Assembly (NCBI RefSeq): GCF_017991995.1
Contig: NZ_JAGOPN010000002.1
Coordinates: 372,001-436,000, forward strand
DNA length: 64,000 nt
Source: Pseudacidovorax sp.
Lineage (GTDB): Bacteria > Pseudomonadota > Gammaproteobacteria > Burkholderiales > Burkholderiaceae_C
Direction: 5' to 3'
How positions within the stretch are numbered: the first letter of the stretch is position 1; every line of letters starts with the position of its first letter. Position numbers and translations under genes: made by a program. Positions 34,176 to 42,319 of this stretch are shown piece after piece. Below the pieces are notes generated by a model, which was given only the letters and a program-made list of their open reading frames with translations, did not search any database and had not been told where the DNA came from.

Positions 34176-35308
34176 CAGACGCGTTCCAGCACGGTCGCAA
34201 TGCCCTGCCCGCCGCCGATGCACTGCGTGGCCAGCGCATAGCGGCCACCCTCGCGCGCCAGCAGCGATGCCGCCTTGCCGGTGATGCGCGCGCCGGTCGC
34301 GCCCAGCGGATGGCCGATGGCCAGGCCGCCGCCGTCGAGGTTGACCGTCCCCATGTCCAGTCCCAGATCGCGGATGCAGGCCAGGGCCTGGGACGAGAAG
34401 GCCTCGTTGATCTCCACCACATCCAGGTCGGCCACCGACAGGCCCGCGCGGGCAAGCGCCTTGCGCGTGGCGGGGATCGGGCCGATGCCCATCACGGCAG
34501 GGTCCACGCCCACGGTGGCGAAGCTGCGGATGCGCGCGAGCGCGGCCAGGCCGTGGCGCTCGGCGAAGTCGTCGCGCGCGACCAGCACCGCCGCGGCACC
34601 GTCGGTGAGCGGCGAGGAGGTGCCCGCCGTCACCACACCATCGGGCCGGAAGGCCGGCTTGAGCGCGGCCAGCGCCTCGGCCGAGGTGGCGGGGCGGATG
34701 CAGCCATCGCTGTCGACCGTGCTGCCGTCGGGCAGTGCGATGGGCACGATCTCCTGCGTCAGCCGGCCGGTCTCGCGCGCCTCGGCGGCCTTGCGGTGCG
34801 ACTGCACGGCCAGCGCCTCCTGGTCGGCGCGGCTCACGGCCCAGCGCTCGGCCACGTTCTCGGCCGTCTCGCCCATGGAGAGGTAGGCATCGGTGTCCGC
34901 CAGCAGACCGGGATGGGCCGAGAAGTTGAAGCCGCCCTGCGGCACCATCGTCATCGACTCCACCCCCACGCACAGGTAGGCGTCGCCGATGCCGGCCTCG
35001 ATCTGCGCGGCGGCGATGTGCACCGCCTGCATCGACGAGCCGCAGAAGCGGTTGACCGTCATGCCGCCGACCTCGTGCGGCAGGCCGGCCAGCAGGCCGA
35101 CGATGCGTGCGAGGTTGTTGCCCTGCGCGGCCTCGGGATAGGCACAGCCGAGGATCACGTCCTCCAGCAGCGCCGGGTCCAGGCCGGTGCGCTGCAGCAG
35201 GCCCTGGACCACGGTGGCGGCCAGCGTGTCCGGCCGCACCTCGGCCAGGCGGCCCTTGCGGGCGAAGTGGAAGGGCGAGCGCGCATAGGCGGCGATGACG
35301 GCTTTCAT
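34175..35308 (-). CDS. Acetyl-CoA acyltransferase, thiolase family
   Basis: A 377-residue thiolase. The acyl-accepting cysteine is in NRFCGSSMQAVHIAAAQIEA (about residue 89), the active-site histidine in GHPLGATGARI near 335, and the second cysteine in ATQCIGGGQGIA near 365. NEAFSSQALAC is the usual substrate-loop motif. It catalyses thiolytic cleavage of 3-ketoacyl-CoA or the reverse condensation. No other beta-oxidation gene is adjacent, so its pathway is unclear. It is convergent with the GntR gene and starts 40 bases downstream of an aldo/keto reductase stop. Confidence 0.92.
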   Translation of the reverse strand: MKAVIAAYARSPFHFARKGRLAEVRPDTLAATVVQGLLQRTGLDPALLEDVILGCAYPEAAQGNNLARIVGLLAGLPHEVGGMTVNRFCGSSMQAVHIAAAQIEAGIGDAYLCVGVESMTMVPQGGFNFSAHPGLLADTDAYLSMGETAENVAERWAVSRADQEALAVQSHRKAAEARETGRLTQEIVPIALPDGSTVDSDGCIRPATSAEALAALKPAFRPDGVVTAGTSSPLTDGAAAVLVARDDFAERHGLAALARIRSFATVGVDPAVMGIGPIPATRKALARAGLSVADLDVVEINEAFSSQALACIRDLGLDMGTVNLDGGGLAIGHPLGATGARITGKAASLLAREGGRYALATQCIGGGQGIATVLERV

Positions 35309-35348
35309 GAGATCTCCTGGCTTGTCGGTTTTGGGGGCGCGCCGGCGT

Positions 35349-36359
35349 TCAGGCCACCGGCGTGGCGGAAGGCGTGAAGGCCGCTGCCGCCGCGGGGGCG
35401 GATGCGGCGGTGCGCGGCGCGCTGGCGGCGTCGAGCCGGCTGCGCTGCTCGGCCGAGAGCGCGATCTGCAGCGCGCCCAGGTTGGACTGCAGCTGGCCCA
35501 GCGTGCGCGGCCCCAGCAGCGGCTGCACGTCCCGGGTCAGCAGCCAGGCGATGGCGACCTGGTCGGGCGTGGCCCCCAACTCGGCGGCCACGGCCAGCAC
35601 GGCATCGAGCAGGGCAGTGCGCTCCGCGGAGTTCTCGGCCTGGAACACCTTGCCGCCCAGCGCCTCGGCCCGTCCCCGTTCGCCCTGGCGGTACTTGCCG
35701 GTGAGCATGCCGCCGCCCAGCGGCGACCAGGTGACGGCGGCCAGGCCCAGCGCCTGCGCGGCGGGCAGCAGGTCGGCCTCGGGCGCGCGGTGCACCAGGC
35801 TGTATTCGAACTGCAGCGCGGCGATGGGCACGGCGCCGCTCAGCTCGGCCAGCGTCACGGCGCGGCCCACGCGCCAGGCGGGAAAGTTGGACAGGCCGGC
35901 GTAGACGATCTTGCCGGCGCGCGCCAGGTCGTCCAGGCCGCGCACGATCTCCTCCGACGGCGTGACACCGTCGGGGTGGTGCACCCAGTACAGGTCGATG
36001 CGGTCGGTCTTCAGCCGGCGCAGGCTGGCCTCCACCGAGGCCACCATGGCGCGCCGGCTGTTGCCGGTGACCAGCGGGCCGGCCTTCGTCGATGCGCCGT
36101 TGCTGAACTTGGTGGCCAGGAAGAACTCGTCGCGGCGACCGGCCAGCAGCTCGCCCAGGATCTCCTCGGACTGGCCGAACTGGTAGACGTCGGCCGTGTC
36201 GATGACGTTGCCGCCGGCCTCGGCATAGGCGTCGAGGAGCGCGGCACTCTGGTCCGCGTCCGCGCCGTGGCCCCAGCGCTGGCCGAAGTTGGCCGTGCCC
36301 AGGGCCAGCCGGGAGAGCCGCAGTCCGGTGCGGCCGAAGGGGAGTTGCTGCATCTGCAT
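35349..36359 (-). CDS. Aldo/keto reductase
   Basis: A 336-residue AKR with a TIM-barrel fold. The catalytic tetrad is visible as Asp and Tyr in NVIDTADVYQFG (about residues 50-61), Lys in LATKFSNG and His in LYWVHHPDG. The NADPH site includes SPLGGGMLTGKYRQG and the C-terminal PLLGPRTLGQLQSNLGAL. The last 25 residues are an Ala/Pro-rich tail. It is downstream of an SDR gene on the same strand (29-base gap). Physiological substrate unknown. Confidence 0.92.
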   Translation of the reverse strand: MQMQQLPFGRTGLRLSRLALGTANFGQRWGHGADADQSAALLDAYAEAGGNVIDTADVYQFGQSEEILGELLAGRRDEFFLATKFSNGASTKAGPLVTGNSRRAMVASVEASLRRLKTDRIDLYWVHHPDGVTPSEEIVRGLDDLARAGKIVYAGLSNFPAWRVGRAVTLAELSGAVPIAALQFEYSLVHRAPEADLLPAAQALGLAAVTWSPLGGGMLTGKYRQGERGRAEALGGKVFQAENSAERTALLDAVLAVAAELGATPDQVAIAWLLTRDVQPLLGPRTLGQLQSNLGALQIALSAEQRSRLDAASAPRTAASAPAAAAAFTPSATPVA

Positions 36360-36388
36360 GGTGGGTCTCCGGTGTCGGGTCGTGGCCT

Positions 36389-37189
36389 TCAGTGCGGCGC
36401 GAGGTAGCGCGGCGCCGGCGTGTTGCGCGAGAGGTGCGGGCCCATGGCGCGGCGGGCGGCCTCGTAGGCCTCCCAGGCCTCTGCGGCATGCAGCGAGGGC
36501 AGGGTGACCGTCTCGCCGCGGTCCAGGCCGACCAGGGCCGCGTCGACCATGTCCTCGGCGCGCATGACGATGCGGGCGTCCAGGTTCTCGACCGGCAGGC
36601 CGCCGGTGGCCCAGAACTCGGTGGCCGTGGCCCCGGGCAGCACGGCCTGCACCCGCACGCCCTTGGCCGCCAGCTCATGCTGCAGCGACTGGCTGAAGGC
36701 CAGCACGAAGGCCTTGGTGCCGCCGTACACGCCGTTGAGGATCTCGGGCGCCACCGCCACGATGGAGGCGATGTTGACAACAGTGCCGCCCCCGCGGGCC
36801 ACGAAGCCGGGCACCGCCGCGTAGGCCAGGCGCATCGGCGCGGTGACGTTGAGCGCCACCATGCGCGTCATGGCCTCCACGTCGCTGTCCAGCAGCGGGG
36901 TGTGGGTGCCGATGCCGGCGTTGTTGACCAGCAGGCGGATGCTGGCGTCCTGGCGCAGCTTGGCTTCCACGGTGGCCAGCGAGGCCGCGTCGGTCAGGTC
37001 GGCGGCCAGCACCTCGACATTGCGGCCGGTGCGGCTGGTGATGTCGCGTGCCAGTGCGTTGAGCCGCTCGCGGTCGCGGGCGACGAGGATCAGGTCGTGG
37101 CCGCGGCGGGCCAGGCGGTCGGCGTACAGCGCGCCGATGCCGGAGGAGGCGCCCGTGACGAGGGCGGTGCCGGAAGCGATGGAGGTCAT
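36389..37189 (-). CDS. SDR-family NAD(P)-dependent oxidoreductase
   Basis: A 266-residue classical short-chain dehydrogenase. TGASSGIGALYADRLARRG is the cofactor motif (residues 12-30), NNAGIG follows at about 89, and the catalytic site has Ser in NIASIVAVAP and YGGTK at about 157. The start at 37189 follows the ribosome-binding-like ggactccc region and gives a normal N-terminus. It is divergent from a GlxA-type regulator, with a palindromic operator candidate between them, so that regulator probably controls it and the following aldo/keto reductase. Confidence 0.92.
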   Translation of the reverse strand: MTSIASGTALVTGASSGIGALYADRLARRGHDLILVARDRERLNALARDITSRTGRNVEVLAADLTDAASLATVEAKLRQDASIRLLVNNAGIGTHTPLLDSDVEAMTRMVALNVTAPMRLAYAAVPGFVARGGGTVVNIASIVAVAPEILNGVYGGTKAFVLAFSQSLQHELAAKGVRVQAVLPGATATEFWATGGLPVENLDARIVMRAEDMVDAALVGLDRGETVTLPSLHAAEAWEAYEAARRAMGPHLSRNTPAPRYLAPH

Positions 37190-37251
37190 GGTGGGAGTCC
37201 TTGCAGGCCGCCGGACGTGGCGGCATGGACGAATGATGCGGCCGGCAGTCA

Positions 37252-37289
37252 ATGTCTCAAATGACGTATATAGTCATGATTCAAGACAT
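37252..37289. promoter_or_regulatory. Nearly concentric inverted repeats, putative GlxA-type operator
   Basis: Two inverted repeats share almost the same centre: outer arms ATGTCT (37252-37257) and AGACAT (37284-37289), inner arms ATGAC (37261-37265) and GTCAT (37273-37277), around an A/T-rich core gtatata. The site sits 63 bases upstream of the divergent SDR start and 16 bases upstream of the regulator start. This layout suits autoregulation and control of the SDR/aldo-keto reductase pair. Confidence 0.55.
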
Positions 37290-37304
37290 CGACGAAAAGA
37301 CACC

Positions 37305-38252
37305 ATGCTGCGCATCGGCTACCTGCTGCCCGAAGGCTTCCAGGTCATGGCCCTGGCCACCCAGGCCGTGTTCGAGTTCGCCAACCTGGCCGCCCGCGAG
37401 CGGGTCTACAGCGTCGAGAACTATTCGCTGGCCGGCGGCGAGGTGCTGACGTCCGCCGGCACGCGGGTGCTGAGCCGGCCGCTGTCCTCCCGCACCGCCG
37501 TCGACACCTGGCTGGTGGCCGGCACGCGCGATCCGGTGGATGCGGGTGCGGCGCCCGCACTGGTGCGGGCGCTCGGGCGCGCCGCCGGCCGCGCGCGCCG
37601 CACGGCCGGCCTGTGCACCGGCGCCTTCCTGCTGGCCGACGCCGGCCTGCTGGACCAGCGCCGCGCCACCACCCACTGGGCCTGGACCGATGCACTGCAG
37701 CAGCGCCATCCCTCGATCCAGGTGGAGCCCGACCGCATCTTCATCACCGACGGGGCCTTCTGGACCTCGGCCGGCATGACGGCCGAGCTGGACCTGGCGC
37801 TGGGCCTGGTCGAGAAGGACCTGGGCAGCGATGCCGCCGCCAGCGTGGCCCGCGGCCTGGTGATGCCGCAGCGGCGCTCTGGCGGGCAGTCGCAGCACTC
37901 GGAGCTGCTGCGCCTGGCCCCCAAGTCCGACCGCATCCAGCAGGCGCTGGAATACGCCCGTGCGCACCTGGCCGCGCCCCTGGGCGTCGAGCAACTGGCC
38001 GAAGTGGCGCACCTCAGCCCGCGGCAGTTCAGCCGCGTTTTCGCGGCGGAGACGGGACAGTCGCCCGCCAAGGCGGTGGAGCAGTTGCGGCTGGAGTCGG
38101 CGCGGCTGATGGTGGAACGCAGCCGCCATCCGCTGGAGGTGGTGGCGCGCGAGACGGGCTTTCGCGACGCGCGCCATCTGCGCGAGGTGTTCCTGCGCGG
38201 CTTCGGCGTGCCACCGCAGGTGGTGCGGCGCGCGGCGCGCGGCACCGACTGA
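37305..38252 (+). CDS. GlxA-family AraC-type transcriptional regulator
   Basis: A 315-residue regulator with an N-terminal DJ-1/PfpI-like domain (residues 1-190, cysteine elbow in AGLCTGAFLLADAGLL and the TTHWAWTDALQQRHP strand) and a C-terminal double helix-turn-helix of the AraC/XylS family (about 215-310; VEQLAEVAHLSPRQFSRVFA and the second helix VVARETGFRDARHLREVF). Members of this group activate neighbouring catabolic genes. The ATG at 37305 begins the DJ-1 fold exactly (MLRIGYLLPEGFQVMALATQ). Divergent from the SDR gene. Confidence 0.9.
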   Translation: MLRIGYLLPEGFQVMALATQAVFEFANLAARERVYSVENYSLAGGEVLTSAGTRVLSRPLSSRTAVDTWLVAGTRDPVDAGAAPALVRALGRAAGRARRTAGLCTGAFLLADAGLLDQRRATTHWAWTDALQQRHPSIQVEPDRIFITDGAFWTSAGMTAELDLALGLVEKDLGSDAAASVARGLVMPQRRSGGQSQHSELLRLAPKSDRIQQALEYARAHLAAPLGVEQLAEVAHLSPRQFSRVFAAETGQSPAKAVEQLRLESARLMVERSRHPLEVVARETGFRDARHLREVFLRGFGVPPQVVRRAARGTD

Positions 38253-38394
38253 GCAGCCACGCGGGCCCGGCTTCGCGCCCGGCGTGCGGCGAGTGCGGCC
38301 GCCTACCGGCGCCTCGCCGGCTTCCTACAAGGCCCGCCCCGGGCCCCGCAACCATGGGTGTCGACCTTTCCCCCACGCGAAGGACCCCGACCCC

Positions 38395-39549
38395 ATGCTT
38401 GCCATGAACTACCGCGGCCCCTACCGGGTGCGCATCGACGAACTCGCCGAGCCCGAGATCGAGCACCCGGGCGACGCCATCGTGCGCGTCACCCGCAGCT
38501 GCATCTGCGGCTCGGACCTGCACCTCTACCACGGGCTGGTGCCCGACACGCGCGTGGGCACGACCTTCGGCCACGAGTTCACTGGCGTGGTCGAACGTGT
38601 GGGGCCCGACGTGCAGCGCCTCAAACCCGGCGATCGGGTGCTCGTGCCCTTCAACATCTTTTGCGGCACCTGCTTCTTCTGCAGCCGCGAGCTGTTCAGC
38701 AACTGCCACAACGTCAACCCCGAGGCGACGGCGGTGGGCGGCATCTACGGCTACTCGCACACCACCGGCGGCTATGCCGGTGGCCAGGCGGAATACGTGC
38801 GCGTGCCCATGGCCGACATCGGCCCCACGGTACTGCCGGAGGGCCTGGACGAGGACGACGCCGTGCTGCTGACCGACGTCTTTCCCACCGGCTACCAGGC
38901 GGCCGAGATGGGCAGCATCCGCGAGGGCGACACGGTGGTCGTCTTCGGCGCCGGCCCTGTGGGCCTGTTCGCCGCACGCTCGGCCTGGTTCATGGGCGCC
39001 GGCCGGGTGATCGTGGTGGACCATGTGGAATACCGCCTGGCCTTCGCGCGCGAGTTCGCGCACTGCGAGACGGTGGACTTCAAGTCGGTGGGCGACATGG
39101 CCATCCACATCAAGAAGATGACCGACGGCCTGGGTGCCGACGTGTGCATCGACTGCGTGGGCGCCGAGGCCGCCGGCAGCTTCGCCCAGACGCTGACCGG
39201 GGTGAAGCTCAAGCTGCAGGGCGGTGCGGCGACGGTGCTGCACTGGGCCATCAACTCGGTGCGCAAGGGTGGGCATGTGTCGATCGTGGGCGTGTACGGG
39301 CCCACCTTCAACGCCTTGCCCATCGGCAATGCGGTCAACAAGGGCCTGACGCTGCGCATGAACCAGGCCTCGGTCAAGCGCCACCTGCCCAAGCTCATCG
39401 AGCATGTGCAGGCCGGACGCATCCGGCCCAGCGACATCATCACCCACCGCCTGCCGCTGGAGGAGGTGGCCGAGGGCTACCACCTGTTCAGCAGCAAGCT
39501 GGACCAGTGCATCAAGGTCGTACTGCTGCCGCCTTCGGCGCGCGCCTGA
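38395..39549 (+). CDS. Zinc-dependent alcohol dehydrogenase, glutathione-independent formaldehyde dehydrogenase-like
   Basis: A 384-residue medium-chain dehydrogenase. Catalytic zinc ligands are in RSCICGSDLHLYHG and GHEFTGVV (residues 37-65), structural zinc ligands in FCGTCFFCSRELFSNC (four cysteines), and the NAD motif is VFGAGPVGLFAARSA (about 184-198). The GGYAGGQAEYVRVP segment places it with the threonine dehydrogenase/formaldehyde dehydrogenase-like group. The ATG at 38395 was preferred, with 38404 as an alternative. It is followed by a membrane-anchored small protein after 20 bases. Confidence 0.9.
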   Translation: MLAMNYRGPYRVRIDELAEPEIEHPGDAIVRVTRSCICGSDLHLYHGLVPDTRVGTTFGHEFTGVVERVGPDVQRLKPGDRVLVPFNIFCGTCFFCSRELFSNCHNVNPEATAVGGIYGYSHTTGGYAGGQAEYVRVPMADIGPTVLPEGLDEDDAVLLTDVFPTGYQAAEMGSIREGDTVVVFGAGPVGLFAARSAWFMGAGRVIVVDHVEYRLAFAREFAHCETVDFKSVGDMAIHIKKMTDGLGADVCIDCVGAEAAGSFAQTLTGVKLKLQGGAATVLHWAINSVRKGGHVSIVGVYGPTFNALPIGNAVNKGLTLRMNQASVKRHLPKLIEHVQAGRIRPSDIITHRLPLEEVAEGYHLFSSKLDQCIKVVLLPPSARA

Positions 39550-39569
39550 ACGCACACACGGAGGCTCCC

Positions 39570-40100
39570 ATGGCAGACACCGACACCCCCACGAATGACG
39601 CGTCCACCGCATCGGCGCGCCATGCCCACATCCCCGCCTGGGGCGTGGACCGCGACCGCAATAGCCGCCCCGCCGTGCCCATGGAGCGCACGCCGCCCCG
39701 ACTGGAGGGCGTGCACTGGACGCAGCCGGCCCAGCAGCCCCAGACCGTCGAGGTGCTGTGCTCCACCGAGCGCGACAGCACGCTCACGCCCATCTTCGGC
39801 ACCACCCTGCCGCCGCAGGGCGCCAGCGGCAGCCTGCGCCGCGTCGCCTTCCGTTTCAGCGAGAACGACCTGCGGCACTGGCTGATCCTGCTGCTGGCCG
39901 ATCGCACCGACATGGTCGAGGGCGTGATCGACGACCTTCGCCGTGGCCACGTGCCCAACCTGGTGGCCGAGATGGGCCTGGGCGCCGCCTGGAAGCATGA
40001 CCGGCCGCGTCTAATTCGCAAGCTGGCATGGACGGCTGGCACCGTGGTGGTGCTGGGCCTGCTGGCAGGCCGTCGGCGCAGCGGGAGGCGCCTGCGCTGA
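39570..40100 (+). CDS. Hypothetical protein with C-terminal membrane segment
   Basis: A 176-residue protein of unknown function. Residues 1-80 are rich in Pro, Thr and charged residues and look disordered. The middle (about 85-140) is a folded-looking block (VAFRFSENDLRHWLILLLAD, MVEGVIDDLRRGHVPNLVAE). Near the C-terminus TAGTVVVLGLLAG is a single transmembrane helix followed by a basic tail (RRRSGRRLR). Its codon use fits the genome, and a gaggctccc ribosome-binding site precedes the ATG. Position 20 bases after the zinc dehydrogenase suggests co-transcription. Confidence 0.65.
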   Translation: MADTDTPTNDASTASARHAHIPAWGVDRDRNSRPAVPMERTPPRLEGVHWTQPAQQPQTVEVLCSTERDSTLTPIFGTTLPPQGASGSLRRVAFRFSENDLRHWLILLLADRTDMVEGVIDDLRRGHVPNLVAEMGLGAAWKHDRPRLIRKLAWTAGTVVVLGLLAGRRRSGRRLR

Positions 40101-40121
40101 GCGCGCGATTCCTGCCGGAAT

Positions 40122-41033
40122 CTAGAGCCGGTCGAAGGGCTTTCGATCCAGCAGGCAGTCGATGAATGAACCCAGCAGGGCGGGTCGATGCTGCCTGTTC
40201 GGGTAGTAGAGGAACAGCCCCGGACGCGAGATCGACCAGTCCGCGAGCACCTGAACCAGCCGCCCCTGCGCCACGAGCTCGCCCACGCCATCCTTGTCGA
40301 AGTGATAGGCAATGCCGAGCCCGTTCAGCGCAGCGGCGACGCCGATGTCGGCGTGGTTGGTGACGACGGGGCCGTCCACCGCCACGTCCAGCCGCTGCCC
40401 TCGCTTCCTGAACTCCCAGCGATAGTGCCTGCCATCCATCTGGAGGCGCCAGTTGATGCAGGCGTGGTCATGCAGTTCGGCCGGGGACCGGGGTGTTCCC
40501 CGGCGCGCGAGGTAGTCCGGTGAAGCCACGGCGACCATGTCCAGGTCGGGCGTGAGGCGCACGGCCACCATGTCCTTCTCCAGCCGCCCGCCCACGCGGA
40601 TGCCCGCGTCGAAGCGGCCGGCGACGATGTCCGCCAGGGCGTCGTCGACCACGATGTCCAGAACCACGTCGGGGTGTACCCGATGGAAGCGTGAGAGGCG
40701 GGGCGCAATGACGGTCCTCGCGGCGATCCCAAGCGTGTTGATGCGAAGCGTGCCCTTCATCTGCCCTGTCGCCTCGCTGGCCTCGGCGACCGCCGCAGCC
40801 ATCTCCCGGAACAGGGGCGCGATGCGCTTGTAGAGCAGTTCGCCACTCGCCGTTGGCGCGACGCTTCGCGTCGTGCGATTCAGCAGCCGTGCCCCGATGC
40901 GGGCCTCGAGCTGGCGGATGGTCTGGCTGAGTGCCGAGGGCGACAGACCCAGATGCTCTGCCGCGCGGGCGAAGCTCTGGCGCTCGACAACGGCCACGAA
41001 GGCCTTCAGCTCGGCAAAGTCGGATCCCCGCAT
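40122..41033 (-). CDS. LysR-family transcriptional regulator
   Basis: A 303-residue LysR protein. The winged helix-turn-helix is at residues 1-60 (FVAVVERQSFARAAEHLGLS, then SALSQTIRQLEARIGARLL). The effector domain follows (about 90-295). The TRSVAPTASGELLYKRI linker resembles the CrgA/PecT-type LysR regulators. It is divergent from a two-gene NTF2-like/SDR unit across 101 bases containing a clear dyad, so it most likely regulates that unit. The start at 41033 (MRGSDFAELKAF) is preferred to a methionine 14 codons upstream. Confidence 0.92.
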   Translation of the reverse strand: MRGSDFAELKAFVAVVERQSFARAAEHLGLSPSALSQTIRQLEARIGARLLNRTTRSVAPTASGELLYKRIAPLFREMAAAVAEASEATGQMKGTLRINTLGIAARTVIAPRLSRFHRVHPDVVLDIVVDDALADIVAGRFDAGIRVGGRLEKDMVAVRLTPDLDMVAVASPDYLARRGTPRSPAELHDHACINWRLQMDGRHYRWEFRKRGQRLDVAVDGPVVTNHADIGVAAALNGLGIAYHFDKDGVGELVAQGRLVQVLADWSISRPGLFLYYPNRQHRPALLGSFIDCLLDRKPFDRL

Positions 41034-41053
41034 TGTGTATTCCTTTCTACACA
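41034..41053. promoter_or_regulatory. LysR-box-like dyad
   Basis: TGTGTA (41034-41039) and TACACA (41048-41053) form a perfect inverted repeat separated by 8 bases, right at the 5' end of the divergent lysR gene. It contains the T-N11-A core typical of LysR sites and would suit autorepression and control of the NTF2-like/SDR unit at 41135. Confidence 0.55.
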
Positions 41054-41134
41054 GCCCATCCAGATTCAAGCGCATTCACTTCATTGTCTCCGGCGCGCAT
41101 CCTCAGGCCTTCACCGACCCATGGAGCCGAGCGC

Positions 41135-41461
41135 ATGAACACCTTGACCCTTCCCGAACCCATCGCTGCGTACTTCGCGGCCGAGCACAACCCCGAAGCC
41201 CTGGCGCGTTGCTTCACGCCGCAGGCCGTCATGAAGGACGACGGTCATACCTACACGGGCATCGACGCCATCACGGCCTTCATGGCCGAGGCATCGGCCA
41301 AGTACGGCGCGACCAGCGTGCCCTTCGCCATCGAGCGGGAGGAGGGCTTTCAGCTCGTTCGCGCCAACGTCAGCGGCAACTTCCCCGGCAGCCCGATCGT
41401 TCTGTCGTACCGCTTTCGCCTCGAACGCGGCCTGATCGCATCGCTGGAGATCACGGCATGA
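41135..41461 (+). CDS. NTF2-like (SnoaL) family protein
   Basis: A 108-residue protein with a cone-shaped NTF2-like fold. The opening PEPIAAYFAAEHNPEALARC, then the FTPQAVMKDDGHTYTGIDAI strand-helix, is the usual SnoaL start, and the C-terminal half is beta strands (VPFAIEREEGFQLVRANVSG). Such small proteins bind or isomerise hydrophobic substrates, often beside an oxidoreductase. Translation is coupled to the SDR by an ATGA overlap (41458-41461). It is shorter and different from AtzH of the cyanuric acid pathway. Confidence 0.8.
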   Translation: MNTLTLPEPIAAYFAAEHNPEALARCFTPQAVMKDDGHTYTGIDAITAFMAEASAKYGATSVPFAIEREEGFQLVRANVSGNFPGSPIVLSYRFRLERGLIASLEITA

Positions 41462-42240
41462 GCTTCGATCTTCAGCTCGATGGCCTGCGGGCCGTGGTGA
41501 CCGGGGGCACGCTGGGCCTCGGCGCTGCCGTGGTTGAAGCCCTCGTGGAGGCTGGCGCCCGGGTGGTGACATCCGCGCGCACCGCGCCCGCGCAGCGCGT
41601 GGAGGGCGTCAGCTATGTGTTGGCCGACCTGTCGACGGCGCAAGGTGCCGGCCAGCTTGCACAGGCGGTCTTGCAGCAATGGGGTGGCGTCGACATCCTG
41701 GTCAATGTGCTGGGCGGCTCGAAGACACCCATCGGCGGCTTCGCCGCGATCACCGACGAGCATTGGTTCGCCGAGTTGAACCTGAACCTGATGCCGGCCG
41801 TGCGTCTGGATCGCGCACTGCTGCCGTCGATGCTGGCGAAAGGGTCGGGCGTCATCATCCATGTCGGTTCCATCCAGCGCGTGCTGCCCCTGCACGAATC
41901 CACGACCGCCTACGCCGCGGCCAAGGGGGCCCTCGCCACCTACAGCAAGTCCCTGGCGAGGGAGGTGACGCCCAAGGGTGTTCGCGTGCTGAGCGTGGCG
42001 CCGGGCTGGATCGAGACCGAGGCTTCCGTGGCCTTTGCCCAGCGCATGGCTGACCAGGCCGGAACGGACTACGCCGGCGGCAGGAAGATCGTCATGGATT
42101 GGCTGGGCGGAATTCCCGTGGGCCGGCCCGCCAGGCCGCGCGAGGTCGCCGATCTGATCGCGTTCCTTGCCTCCCCGCGATCCGCCTCCATCGCCGGGGC
42201 CGAGTACCGGATCGACGGCGGCACCGTCCCCACCGTGTAG
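41458..42240 (+). CDS. SDR-family oxidoreductase
   Basis: A 260-residue short-chain dehydrogenase. The cofactor motif is VVTGGTLGLGAAVVEALVEA (about 13-32). Catalytic Ser is in HVGSIQRVLPL and the Tyr-Lys pair in YAAAKGALA. The loop after the active site (GWIETEASVAFAQRM) and the C-terminal AGAEYRIDGGTVPTV are standard. It forms a two-gene unit with the NTF2-like protein, downstream of the LysR-box dyad. Substrate unknown. Confidence 0.92.
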   Translation: MSFDLQLDGLRAVVTGGTLGLGAAVVEALVEAGARVVTSARTAPAQRVEGVSYVLADLSTAQGAGQLAQAVLQQWGGVDILVNVLGGSKTPIGGFAAITDEHWFAELNLNLMPAVRLDRALLPSMLAKGSGVIIHVGSIQRVLPLHESTTAYAAAKGALATYSKSLAREVTPKGVRVLSVAPGWIETEASVAFAQRMADQAGTDYAGGRKIVMDWLGGIPVGRPARPREVADLIAFLASPRSASIAGAEYRIDGGTVPTV

Positions 42241-42319
42241 CCAACCGCCGCAGCGGACTGGGCGACGGCGAACCCGCGCGTTCGGTCCGCGCCGCGGCCG
42301 ATGCGCGGCAAGACCCGGC

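Noticed and set aside
41135-41461. NTF2-like protein as AtzH of the cyanuric acid pathway
   Set aside because: Shorter than AtzH, coupled to an SDR under a LysR dyad, and located in the unrelated middle segment.
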